From: Bradyrhizobium sp. Ash2021 | GTDB lineage: Bacteria; Pseudomonadota; Alphaproteobacteria; Rhizobiales; Xanthobacteraceae | DNA: 64,000 nucleotides | Assembly (NCBI RefSeq): GCF_031202265.1 | Contig: NZ_CP100604.1 | Location: 1,240,001-1,304,000 of the forward strand | Direction of reading: 5' to 3' | In this document: one piece after another, positions 8,738 through 17,756 of the stretch | How the letters are laid out: each line of letters opens with the position of its first letter | Position numbering within the stretch: position 1 is the stretch's first letter | Made by a program: the position numbers and the translations under genes | Notes under the pieces: generated by a model | The model's database searches: none | Told to the model about the DNA's origin: nothing | The model's input: only the letters and a program-made list of their open reading frames with translations

Positions 8738-9610
8738 GGCAGGAACCGGGACCGCAGGCGATCGGCGGCGATCGCAATCAACTGGAGCGCGTCATGGCTG
8801 CCGTCCGCTTCACCCTTTTCAAAATCCCCATCAATGCGCCCCATTTGATTTGTCACATGGGCAAAACACAGGACGGGCTTTTGTCGGACTTGCGCAAACG
8901 CGTAAAGCGCGGCGGCTTCCATTTCGGACTGCCACCAGGTTCCTTTCGCGCATAGCGTCGATCGCTGGCTGGGTTTCACGGAACGGCGCGTCTGTTGTCC
9001 AGGTTGCGCCCGTGAGAACGGGCACGGGAAATCTCTCGAATACGCCATTGAGCGCCGAGATCAATCCGGGATCGGCATGCGAATAGTCCGACGCGGCCAT
9101 GTAATGATAGCTGGTGCCTTCGTCGCGCAGCGCGCGTTCGATGATGACGAAATAGGGCGGCGGGCGTATCGGCACGATCTGTCCGGAGGACGTGACGCTG
9201 ATCAACAGTTTGCAGCCCGATGCGAACATTTCCTCGGCGATCAGCACCGCGTAAGAGGCGCCGACGGCGCAGCCGACAATTCCGAAATCAATCCCGTTGC
9301 GGCTGAAAGTGTAGAGCTGCGTATGGTAGCAGGCCCACCCCGATTCCAGCCGGGCCTCGCTGCCGGCAATGAGACTGCGCACCATGTCGCCGTCAGGGTC
9401 GAGGATGCAGATGTCCGGGACGCGGGAGTCCGCAATCCGCTTTTGTCTGCGGGCTTCGCGCAGCAGATTTTCCGGCGTAAATGCGGACGGCTGCGTGTAA
9501 TGCTTTTGCGCAAGGATGGGCGGCACTCCGCCGTCATTGACCGCCATCACCAGACAGACCTCGTTACGCCGTAGCCGGTCATTGGTAGCGTTCTCCACGT
9601 CAGTGGGCAA
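8734..9610 (-). pseudogene. nucleoside phosphorylase family gene, frameshifted
   Basis: The frame from 9610 gives a PNP/UDP-phosphorylase fold protein (VGCAVGASYAVLIAEEMFASGCKLLISVTSSG) down to AIDAMRERNLVAV. The rest of the domain, including the nucleoside-binding SEMEAAALYAF and the conserved DGDFEKGEADGS, continues in another frame and stops at 8734. The switch lies near 8925-8945. The total of 877 bp is not a multiple of three, as expected for one indel. The stop overlaps the GTG start of the DUF2064 gene. In arsenosugar routes a phosphorylase removes adenine; here the substrate is unknown. Confidence 0.8.
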
Positions 9611-9904
9611 GCGCCGTCAATTGGCTGCCGCTCCGCAGGTTGGAGCCGGAGACAACAGCGCCTCCGGCATCATGAAAAAACGACCCGAATGATGTAACAA
9701 GTGCCTTTCGACGGCTCAATGACTGGGAATTGATCACAAGCCCAATGCCCGCAGCCACTGCAGGTATGGCTCGGGTTGGCCATGTGCGAAGTTGATCGTG
9801 TTGATCCGACGGAACGGATCGCCTAGCATCTGTCTTGAGGAAGGCGGGTCCGATATTTTCAACGTGGGCAGTGACGTTGTGGCGTAAGGATCTCGAGGGC
9901 TGTC
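9611..9904. promoter_or_regulatory. divergent intergenic region, shared promoters
   Basis: About 294 bp separate the minus-strand operon from the plus-strand acyl-CoA-dehydrogenase-like gene. No gene is seen. Divergent promoters must lie here, but no operator could be defined by eye. Confidence 0.4.
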
Positions 9905-11050
9905 ATGAATCACGAGACCGCAGTTTCGAATGCCAGGGAAATCGCAGATCGGATCCTCGCGCCGGCGGCAAGGCAAAACGACAAGGATGCTCGATTTTCG
10001 TCCGAGGCAATCGCGGCGCTCGGTTCGGCCGGATTGCTGGGGATTATGCTGCCCGCCGAAGTGGGCGGCTCTGCCCTGGGACCGCGGACCCTCGCTGCGG
10101 TCGTCACGACGCTCGCAGAAACGGACGCGTCCGCCTCGATGGTCTATTTGATGCACATGTGCGGCACCGCGACGATCGCGGCGGCCCGTTCGGGCGTCCC
10201 GGTGGCGCAGACGCTGAAGGACATTTCGGCAGGCCGGCATCTCACCACGCTGGCATTCAGCGAAGCTGGATCGCGCAGCCACTTCTGGGCGCCCGTATCG
10301 CGAGCGAAGCGCAATGGAGCCAACGTCCGCCTCACAGCCCAAAAATCCTGGGTTACGAGCGCCGGTCACGCGCAAAGCTATGTTGTCTCGGCCCTCGCTC
10401 CTGATGCGACGGGTCCAACCGATTCCACCCTTTACCTGTTGGCCAGCAGTACGCCCGGACTGTCAGTTGCCGGCCCCTGGGATGGTCTTGGGATGCGCGC
10501 CAACGCGTCCGCGCCGATGATCCTCGAGGATTGCGAAGTCGAGCCTGGTCTGCAACTGACCGACGACGGCGCCGGCTTCAAGGCGATGCTGGAGATCGTG
10601 CTTCCACTGTTCAACCTCGGGACCTCCGCGGTCGCGCTGGGTCTTTGCCGGGCCGCAGTGGCGGGAACTGCGGCTCATCTCAAGAGCGCGCGCTTCGAGC
10701 ATTTGGGCCAGACCCTTGGAGAGAGCCTGCCGACACTCCGCGCGCAGCTTGCGACGATGCAGATCGACACTGACGGGCTCGCGGCGCGTGTCGACGATCT
10801 CGTCGATCACCTCGAACGCCCCCGAGAGACCACCATGCTGCGTGTGCTCGAGGCCAAGGCGGCGGCAGGTGACACTGCGATCGCCGTCACCTCAGCGGCG
10901 ATGCGGGTGTGCGGAGGCGCTGCATTTTCCAGGCATTTGGCCATCGAGCGATTGTTCCGCGATGCTCATGCCGGCGCTGTCATGGCGCCGACGGGCGATG
11001 TTCTGCGCGAGTTCATCGGCAAAGCCGTCCTGGGAATACCGCTGTTCTGA
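9905..11050 (+). CDS. acyl-CoA dehydrogenase-like flavoprotein
   Basis: The 381-residue product has the three-domain acyl-CoA dehydrogenase layout: helical N-terminal domain (EAIAALGSAGLLGIMLPAEVGG), middle beta domain (LTTLAFSEAGSRSHFW and LTAQKSWVTSAGHA) and C-terminal helices (MRVCGGAAFSRHLAIERLFRDA). The usual C-terminal catalytic Glu motif (YEGT) is not seen; the matching place reads DAHAGAVMAPTGD. That suggests a divergent member, perhaps closer to flavin-dependent monooxygenases such as the DszC/SfnB group than to true fatty acyl-CoA dehydrogenases. It is followed after 80 bp by a PhnD-like gene, so the two probably share a pathway. Confidence 0.85.
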   Translation: MNHETAVSNAREIADRILAPAARQNDKDARFSSEAIAALGSAGLLGIMLPAEVGGSALGPRTLAAVVTTLAETDASASMVYLMHMCGTATIAAARSGVPVAQTLKDISAGRHLTTLAFSEAGSRSHFWAPVSRAKRNGANVRLTAQKSWVTSAGHAQSYVVSALAPDATGPTDSTLYLLASSTPGLSVAGPWDGLGMRANASAPMILEDCEVEPGLQLTDDGAGFKAMLEIVLPLFNLGTSAVALGLCRAAVAGTAAHLKSARFEHLGQTLGESLPTLRAQLATMQIDTDGLAARVDDLVDHLERPRETTMLRVLEAKAAAGDTAIAVTSAAMRVCGGAAFSRHLAIERLFRDAHAGAVMAPTGDVLREFIGKAVLGIPLF

Positions 11051-11130
11051 GCGCGAGAGCGCTGCGCCGCCAGGGATCGTTCGTTCGCGTTTGATGGCGG
11101 TCAAATGGTCAGAGAAAGCGAGAAGCAACC

Positions 11131-11970
11131 ATGAGCCGGACGATCTGGGTAGGTGCCGTCGCATATGATCCGAAGGTGGTCGGCATCTGGGAGGGCATGC
11201 GACGGTATTTTCACGAGGAAGCGCATCTGCCTGTCGAAGTCGTGTTGTTTCAGAGCTACGAGGCCCAGGTCGCCGCTCTCCTGGCCTTGCCCGGTGAGCC
11301 GCTGCCGCACATTGATATCGGGTGGAATACAAACCTCGCCTATATCCAGTCCGATGCCTGGAGCGACAAGCGCTGCCGACCTATCGCGATGCGCGATACC
11401 GACGTGGGCTGGATGACCAAGATCGTCGCCGTCACGGGTGGACCGGTTGTCAGGCTTGCCGATCTTAAAGGCCGCACCTTGGCCCTCGGCAGCCGCGACA
11501 GCGGCCATGCGGCAATCCTTCCGGTTTATTTTCTGCAGCGGGAGGGACTGGTCGAGGGGAAGGATTACCGATCGCTGCGCTTCAACTCCGACCTCGGCAA
11601 GCACGGCGACACGGGGACAAGCGAGTCCGATGTCGTTCGCGCAGTCCTCGACGGCCGCGCCGACGCCGGCGCAATCGGCAGCCCGTTCTGGAATGCCGTG
11701 CACACCGAGCGTCTGGTACCGGAAGGAGCGCTAACCGAGATCTGGACCTCGCGGCCCTATAATCACTGCATGTTCACGGCCCGGCCCGATCTGGACCCCG
11801 CGTTGGAGCAGCAGTTCGCCAAAGCCCTTTTCGGGATGAGCTACGACAACCCGACGCATCGTCCGGTGCTCGAGGCGGAAGGCCTGCGCCAATGGATAGC
11901 GCCGCAGCTTGAGGCGTATGCTGAGTTGCGGGAAGCGTCGGCGCAGCAGGGCTTTCTAAAGCGACCCTGA
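11131..11970 (+). CDS. PhnD/SsuA-like substrate-binding domain protein without signal peptide
   Basis: This 279-residue protein resembles phosphate/phosphonate-type periplasmic binding proteins (LADLKGRTLALGSRDSGHAAILPVYFL and DVVRAVLDGRADAGAIG). It starts MSRTIWVGAVAYDPK directly in the fold and lacks an export signal, so it is probably cytoplasmic, or its leader is missing. No permease or ATPase genes lie nearby. Such solitary cytoplasmic members may act as sensors or enzymes rather than in transport. It follows the flavoprotein gene with an AGAGAAAGCGAGAAG stretch before the ATG. Confidence 0.75.
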   Translation: MSRTIWVGAVAYDPKVVGIWEGMRRYFHEEAHLPVEVVLFQSYEAQVAALLALPGEPLPHIDIGWNTNLAYIQSDAWSDKRCRPIAMRDTDVGWMTKIVAVTGGPVVRLADLKGRTLALGSRDSGHAAILPVYFLQREGLVEGKDYRSLRFNSDLGKHGDTGTSESDVVRAVLDGRADAGAIGSPFWNAVHTERLVPEGALTEIWTSRPYNHCMFTARPDLDPALEQQFAKALFGMSYDNPTHRPVLEAEGLRQWIAPQLEAYAELREASAQQGFLKRP

Positions 11971-11976
11971 GCGCAG

Positions 11977-13011
11977 TCAGGCGCAATTGAAGATCATTGC
12001 CAACCGGCGCTGATGCTCAGATTCGCGATCGAAGGCGCGGCGCACGGCTGCGAAGGACTCGGCGAGTGGAAAGATGTCGCGGCTGACCAACAGGTCGTTA
12101 TCCTCGGCTCCGACCGGATGCCAAAAGACACCTTCTGCCGTAATCGTCACCTCGGGAACCAGGTCCGCCCTTGCCAATGCAATGCCCTGCCTAGCGGAGC
12201 CCCGCAGCGCAATTCGTCTGATTACGCGATTTTCCTCGCTCACATGATGGGCGTCAACGAAACTGCGGAATTCCTCGGCCTCCGCGTCAGTCGACACGGT
12301 CGCCGCCAACCGCACGCGGAATCCTTCGGCGCGGGCTCGCTCGATTCCCTCCCAGGTGCGTGCCCATGTCCCCTTTCCACGATGGCTCTCGTGACGTTCC
12401 GGCGTCGGGCTATCGAGGCTGATCTGCAGGGTTACGCGCTCGCGCGGCAAGGCCCGTAGCGTTGCGAGCCGAGCTCCGGCAAACAGCATGCCGTTGGTGA
12501 GCACCGTGGTCGACGCCGCCGCAGCGCACGCGGCAAGGATCTCGCCGATATCCGGCAGCACGAACGGCTCGCCGCCGGTCACAAAAATTTCGCTGACGCC
12601 GAGCTCAGCCGCCTCGACTGCGATCCGTCGCACCCGCTCGATACCAAGCGCCCGCCGCGGCGCCTTGGGCGATGAGCGCACGCAGCAATAGTCACAGCTC
12701 AGGTTGCAGTCGAAATTGGTGTAAAGCCATAGTCGAGAGCCGACAGGCCGGTCTCCTCCGACATTCTCGGGAGCCTCTCCGTATCGGAGCACCCATCGGG
12801 TGCGACCTTGTTCAATGGCTGTGTCGACCAGGCTGTTGCGGGTGAAGCGACACCATGCCTCGAGTTCGGGGCCGATGCCTGGATCGCGGCTGGTCACGGC
12901 GACGAGATCGCCCTTACGGCCGCGACGCAGCGCAGCTATCAAATCCGGCAGGAGGCCCGAGGCAAATGTCTTGGTGCCAGCGTCGAGTTCAACGTTCGCA
13001 TTCGTCCTCAT
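11977..13011 (-). CDS. radical SAM protein with N-terminal TusA-like domain
   Basis: The 344-residue protein is a fusion. Residues 1-78 follow the pattern of TusA sulfur carriers (VELDAGTKTFASGLLPDLIAALRRGRKGDLVAV, then EAWCRFTRNSLVD), but the catalytic CPxP cysteine is missing. Residues 95-300 are a radical SAM core with CNLSCDYC at 102-109 and TGGEP. There is no SPASM cysteine cluster; the protein ends soon after a lone Cys. It is convergent with the PhnD-like gene, 6 bp apart. Related genes occur near DUF2064/GT2 transferases, which matches this neighbourhood. The substrate is unknown. Confidence 0.85.
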   Translation of the reverse strand: MRTNANVELDAGTKTFASGLLPDLIAALRRGRKGDLVAVTSRDPGIGPELEAWCRFTRNSLVDTAIEQGRTRWVLRYGEAPENVGGDRPVGSRLWLYTNFDCNLSCDYCCVRSSPKAPRRALGIERVRRIAVEAAELGVSEIFVTGGEPFVLPDIGEILAACAAAASTTVLTNGMLFAGARLATLRALPRERVTLQISLDSPTPERHESHRGKGTWARTWEGIERARAEGFRVRLAATVSTDAEAEEFRSFVDAHHVSEENRVIRRIALRGSARQGIALARADLVPEVTITAEGVFWHPVGAEDNDLLVSRDIFPLAESFAAVRRAFDRESEHQRRLAMIFNCA

Positions 13012-13687
13012 GTATTAATCCATGGTACTCTCAACGTTCGGTCTCTACCGTACCGGTTTTGCGCCAGAAACGATCTCACCGGAACGCTGTGAACACGACC
13101 AATCTCCAACGAAAATGCATGAAAATCAACGATCGTATTCTTTCCTGTCGCCCATAACGGCTTGGTTGCAGTTCGGTTCCTGCCGAGCCCACCAATGAAA
13201 CCAGCCAAGCTTTTCTCGGCCGCCCCCTTCGCGGACCGATTGGTTCCAAATTGCATCAGAGCTGATGAATCATGCCGACATTATTCCGGTTATCGGTTCG
13301 CGGCAGAACTGACTGGGATTCCCAGGTTCTCAATCCTACCGTGACATTCTACGCAGACTAAGAACGACTCGATTTGAAGTTCTAAAAATGCCTCGACTTC
13401 CGCATCCGAGGTAAATTCATTTAATAAATCGATCGACACTCGGTTAGCCAGAATTCCCAACGGTGAAAAACCCGTTAGGATCTTTTTGTATTTACGGACG
13501 CGGCCTTATCGGAAACCGAGTACCGCAATCGCTCTCGAGGCGGCGAGACGTCCCTGTGCTTGTCTACTAGAAGCGCTGTGGCGGCTAGTGGATGAACTTT
13601 ACTCGCGGCGGTTCGCGGTTACTCACTCAACACCAAACAACGGAAGAACTGAAAGCACTTAATGATGGACTGGAGGACGTACTTTGC
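13012..13687. other. intergenic stretch left of the IS5-type element
   Basis: No supported gene. Base composition is more AT-rich than its neighbours in the second half. One clean minus-strand frame (13290 to about 13510) without a good start codon is discussed as a finding. Confidence 0.45.
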
Positions 13688-14990
13688 CTAGCAGTTTGCT
13701 GAAGAACCCCCTCGCCACGGTGGGAACTTGGTGATTCACTTTATCATCTCGAATCGCTGGGGACGAGCATGCGTGGCAGGTTTGCGGATCAGGGCGGGAT
13801 GTTTTCGTACATTTCGCCGGAGGCCCGGGTGCCTCCCAACCATCCTTTGCGGAAGATCCGGGTGCTGGTCCGGGATGTCTTGAGTGAGTTAAACCGCAGC
13901 CTTGGGAGACTTTACGCCAGCGATGGGCGTCCCTCGATTCCTCCCGAGCAATTGCTGAGCGCATTGTTGCTGCAGGTGTTCTACGGCATTCGGTCGGAAC
14001 GCCAGTTGATGGAGCAACTGAACTATAATCTTTTGTACCGCTGGTTTGTGGGGCTTTCGCCCGACGACCCGGTCTGGGACCCGACCACCTTTACCAAGAA
14101 CCGCGACCGGCTGCAGAACGGCGAGGTGTTTAAGAAGTTCATGACCAGACTTCTGAACCATCCGCAGGTCAGGCCGCTGCTGTCGGACGAGCATTTCTCG
14201 GTGGATGGAACGCTGATCGAAGCCTGGGCTTCACAGAAGAGCTTTCGTCCCAAGGACGGCAGCGGCGACGATGATGACGGCGCGAACTTCCATGGCCAGA
14301 AGCGCAAGAACGACACCCACGCGAGCACCAGTGACCCCAACAGCCGGCTTTACCGCAAGGCGGCCGGGCGGGAGGCGAAGCTTTGCTATATGGGCCATGC
14401 CACCATGGAGAACCGGCATGGGCTGGCGGTAGCCGGCATGGTTACACACGCCAATGGTACCGCCGAGCGCCGAGCATCGGAGATCATGCTAAAGGCCAAA
14501 AGCAAAGCTGCCGGCCACCGCATCACGGTCGGTGAGGACAAGGCGTACGATACCACCGATCATGTGGCCAATCTTCGGGCCATCAACGTGACACCGCATG
14601 TGACGCAGAACCAGGCCGTCACCAAAACCGGCAAGACCCGCAACAGCGCCATCGACGAACGAACCACGCGGCATCCAGGGTACGGCATGTCGCAATCGCG
14701 CCGGGCGATGATCGAGTGCATCTTCGGCTGGGGCAAGCAGCACGGTACCATGCGCAAGACCAAACATCGCGGCATCGGTCGCGTCGCCGCCAACTTCCTG
14801 CTCAATCTGATCGCCTATAACCTGATCCGCATCCCCAAGCTGATGGCCGCCTAGCGGCGCCAACGAGCAGCGCCCGCGTGCAGGTCAACAAAACTGCATC
14901 AAGCCAGCCAACACAACACATGAAACCCGGATCGACCGTCCCATTGAGACAAAGAAACTCAACTTTCCAAGTTCTTCAGCAACCTGCTAG
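13688..14990 (+). mobile_element. IS5-type insertion sequence with inverted repeats and CTAG target duplication
   Basis: The element of about 1.3 kb is bounded by 16-bp inverted repeats (left cagtttgctgaagaac at 13692, right gttcttcagcaacctg ending at 14986; one mismatch). CTAG sits directly outside both ends (13688-13691 and 14987-14990), matching the 4-bp YTAR target preference of part of the IS5 family. It holds one full-length transposase and looks able to move. The matching ends and duplication suggest fairly recent insertion. Confidence 0.88.
13769..14854 (+). CDS. IS5-family DDE transposase
   Basis: The intact 361-residue transposase begins with the conserved N-terminal domain (MFSYISPEARVPPNHPLRKIR) and carries the DDE fold: SVDGTLIEAW for the first Asp, VGEDKAYDTTDHV for the second and RAMIECIFGWGKQHGTMRKTKHRG for the Glu region. 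This enzyme cuts and joins the element's ends. It is the only gene between the inverted repeats. No frameshift or missing catalytic residue is seen. Confidence 0.95.
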   Translation: MRGRFADQGGMFSYISPEARVPPNHPLRKIRVLVRDVLSELNRSLGRLYASDGRPSIPPEQLLSALLLQVFYGIRSERQLMEQLNYNLLYRWFVGLSPDDPVWDPTTFTKNRDRLQNGEVFKKFMTRLLNHPQVRPLLSDEHFSVDGTLIEAWASQKSFRPKDGSGDDDDGANFHGQKRKNDTHASTSDPNSRLYRKAAGREAKLCYMGHATMENRHGLAVAGMVTHANGTAERRASEIMLKAKSKAAGHRITVGEDKAYDTTDHVANLRAINVTPHVTQNQAVTKTGKTRNSAIDERTTRHPGYGMSQSRRAMIECIFGWGKQHGTMRKTKHRGIGRVAANFLLNLIAYNLIRIPKLMAA

Positions 14991-15203
14991 GGCCGACCGA
15001 CGTCGCGGTTTGAAGCTCGCGCTGCGGCTCCTCGTTTCCGTGGATAGCTAGGAGCGCCAGTATCAGCTGATCTTTGCGCTGGAGCTGAACCGGGCCGAGC
15101 GCGAATTCTTGACTGGCCAGCTGTTGGTTGCAGACGAGCGATTGACGGCGCTGTCAAATCGCGCCACGACAACGAGCGCTCCGGCGCCGTATTGACGGAT
15201 ATC

Positions 15204-15415
15204 TCATGCCTCGTCCTCCCCATCCCCGTTCATGTTTTTTTTAAGCAGGGGGTTCTCCAGGGTGAGATCGGCCACGACCTCCTTCAAGGCGGAGGTCTCA
15301 CGGCGAAGGTCCTTTACTTCGCCGGAGGTTGCGTCGCGCGCCGTATCGCCCGCCAGCCGGCGCTTGCCGGCCTCCAGGAACTCCTTGGACCAGCCGTAAT
15401 ACATCGAGGCAGCGA
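15204..15415 (-). pseudogene. IS3-family orfA remnant
   Basis: The minus strand reads the C-terminal end of an IS3-type OrfA (YYGWSKEFLEAGKRRLAGD, then a leucine-zipper-like ALKEVVADLTLENPLLKK). The N-terminal helix-turn-helix is missing because the sequence is joined to an ISL3 remnant at about 15415. No orfB follows. It is a dead fragment. Confidence 0.75.
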
Positions 15416-15416
15416 T

Positions 15417-15717
15417 GATGGAGCCAGCACCCTTCGGCGAAGCGCTCAGTAAAGATTTGACGCCCGCACAGGACGGCGTCGCCGCGGAATCGGCGGGCAA
15501 TCACAAGGAGCTGTACGATCCGCCCCGAAAGCGGCAGATCGGTCACGCGTCGCCGATACCGGCTATGGACACGCCGGGAAACCGTTCCGCACGATGGGCA
15601 CAGACCAACGATTCCGGATGCCCGGACCGCAATAATGGCTTTATCACCCTCGTAGTACGCACTCTCTACAACAAACCCACGCGGCACCAGACTGGAGCGG
15701 TGGAGTGCCTGCTGCAT
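15417..15717 (-). pseudogene. ISL3-family transposase 5' remnant
   Basis: This is the N-terminal part of an ISL3 transposase, with the characteristic zinc-binding stretch (GIVGLCPSCGTVSRRVHSRYRRR) and LCGRQIFTERFAEG. The frame loses homology near 15417 where it meets the IS3 fragment, and the catalytic domain is absent. It marks the site as a hotspot of IS insertion and deletion. Confidence 0.78.
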
Positions 15718-15883
15718 GGCACTGATTCTCCCCCAATCAAAGCGCCACACATCCCACAAACTGTATCAAAAGTGAGTCAGAGCCATTTTTCGACAGCATT
15801 CACACTCAGGTCTGCGAAACCTCATCGAGTGTCCGCTCTATTTGCCGAGCCTCTGCCGAGGCGCGCTTGCCCGTCAACGGATT

Positions 15884-17347
15884 TCAGAAGTCGACGGTCG
15901 CCGTCAACCCGACGACGAAAGTGTTGGGAATGACTCCGGTTCCTCCCGGCCGCTGGATATATTGCAGATTAGGACGCAGCAGAAACCACGGCGTTACTTG
16001 CGCACCATAGTTGATCTCATAGATCGTCTCCTCGGTTGCCACGTTGACACTTCCCGGTTTCACGACGTTCAGGCCCTGCTGATACAAGACGGAATTGCCG
16101 TTCAGGTGCACACGGGCGACAGCCACGGAGATATAGTCATCGTCGCGACTGGCGACGCCCTTTTGCACCAGACCAACTGCTCCTGTCCATGTGTACTGGG
16201 ACGTTCTCTGGTCGCCAAATGCGATGACGCCGAAAACCGTGACACCGCGATTGTGCGAGCCGGGTTCCCGGTAGACCATTTGCTCGCCTTGCAGCCATCC
16301 GCCCCAACGTCCGAGGTCGGTCAACATGGGCAGTCCCGTGATGCCCGCATTATTGCCATTGATGTCGCGGAGAACGTCGGCGTAGCTGGATGAATCGTAG
16401 TAGGCGCCAATTTTGTACTTTCCCGGCAAGCCGCCGAGGCCGCTTGCCGGCAGCCAGCCGAATTCGATGGGCACAAGGACTCCGGTGCCATGAAAGCCCA
16501 GGTCGAAGCCGGACCCCGGACTGCCCGCATTAGGATTAACCTGGTAAATGCCGGTTTGAACGTAGGACTCTGAAAAGCCTTGAATCTTGACGCGGCCGCC
16601 CCAAGCCCCGGTCGGGTAATTGAACGCTACAATGTTTGTGCTCAGAGCGGGTGTGTGACCGCAATGCACGCCAGATTGAAAGTAGCAGTAGAGCTCACTG
16701 GTGTTGTAGTCGTCACCAACTGGAGAAAATCCCACCTTGAGCTCGATGAGGTCGGACCACAGTTGCTGAGTATAGTACATTTCGGAGATGCGCGCATTCT
16801 GCCCCGCTCCGAAAACCTCCTGGGGCGATTGCAGGCTACCGATAATAGGCTTCAAATCTGTCCCGACGCGGTCGTTCAGGGTTATGACCGCCTGCGCTCC
16901 CTGCAACCCGGCCAGCTTATCGAGATCCAGCTTGGCTCCCAGGGAGACCTGTTGCGTATACGCGGCCCCCTTATTTTGTCCGCCGATCGGGTTCGCTGCG
17001 CTCTCCGAAACGTACTTCAGCTCAACGTCTACGCCCCGATCGTGGAGTTGCGTACGTAGCCCACCCCAGTCGCCGGTCATCTTGTCTTGATAGGTAACAT
17101 TTTCCCGCGGCTTACCTGCAGTCCTGGTCGTTCCCGATGGGCTCGGCTTGAAAACTGGATCCGTTTGAGTGGGGGATTGGGACGGATTGGCAAAGCTACG
17201 ATTGTCGTCGGCAATGACGTCATTGTCGGCTGACCGCGTTACTTGCGCATACGCCATCGTTTCGCCCAATAACAAAATGCCAATAACGATCGACGATGCC
17301 GCGGCAATACCGGGTGTGCGAGACCAATTCTGTCGGAATATTTTCAT
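15884..17347 (-). CDS. OprB-family carbohydrate porin
   Basis: The 487-residue protein is an outer-membrane beta-barrel of the OprB carbohydrate-selective porin family. It has a signal sequence (residues about 12-35, ending AYAQ), the family-typical MTGDWGGLRTQLHDRGVDVELKYVSE start of the barrel, and the C-terminal terminal strand FVVGLTATVDF ending in Phe, as required for outer-membrane assembly. The start at 17347 follows a GGAG site; a longer frame to 17506 is less likely. It stands alone. A second family member lies at 22227-23639. Confidence 0.9.
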   Translation of the reverse strand: MKIFRQNWSRTPGIAAASSIVIGILLLGETMAYAQVTRSADNDVIADDNRSFANPSQSPTQTDPVFKPSPSGTTRTAGKPRENVTYQDKMTGDWGGLRTQLHDRGVDVELKYVSESAANPIGGQNKGAAYTQQVSLGAKLDLDKLAGLQGAQAVITLNDRVGTDLKPIIGSLQSPQEVFGAGQNARISEMYYTQQLWSDLIELKVGFSPVGDDYNTSELYCYFQSGVHCGHTPALSTNIVAFNYPTGAWGGRVKIQGFSESYVQTGIYQVNPNAGSPGSGFDLGFHGTGVLVPIEFGWLPASGLGGLPGKYKIGAYYDSSSYADVLRDINGNNAGITGLPMLTDLGRWGGWLQGEQMVYREPGSHNRGVTVFGVIAFGDQRTSQYTWTGAVGLVQKGVASRDDDYISVAVARVHLNGNSVLYQQGLNVVKPGSVNVATEETIYEINYGAQVTPWFLLRPNLQYIQRPGGTGVIPNTFVVGLTATVDF

Positions 17348-17756
17348 ATGAAACTCCAACGAATACTCAAACTGGAAGGGGTTCGCGCGAATTGGAGAGT
17401 TCAGCGAGCTTACACCGAAGTGCAAAGCCCGCCAATTGCGGACCTTGCGAGGGTGGTCGCTGTGGAGATTGCCCTGGCGCTGGAGCGGTGAAACGGCGTC
17501 ATTCAAAGCCGCGCAAATCGACGAAACCGGTTCCGTTCAACCGACGCCGGCCGAGCTTTTCGCCGTTAGCGGCGCGCGACCATTATTATTTTGACCACAA
17601 CAACAGTGCGATCTGGCCGTGGCGCATCGCCAAGACGCTTAGTGCCATCAAGATCCGTCAGCGATCCGACTCCCCAAGACACTAAACTCTAATTTAATGG
17701 CGAGCCCGCAGCGCTTTACTATGTGAAAAAACGGTAATGGCTCTGAGGATCGAGAT
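17348..17756. other. divergent intergenic region between porin and DUF2231 gene
   Basis: No supported gene; open frames here have no domain features. Promoters for both flanking genes are expected. The last 70 bp before the DUF2231 gene are AT-rich (around aaactctaatttaatgg). Confidence 0.45.
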
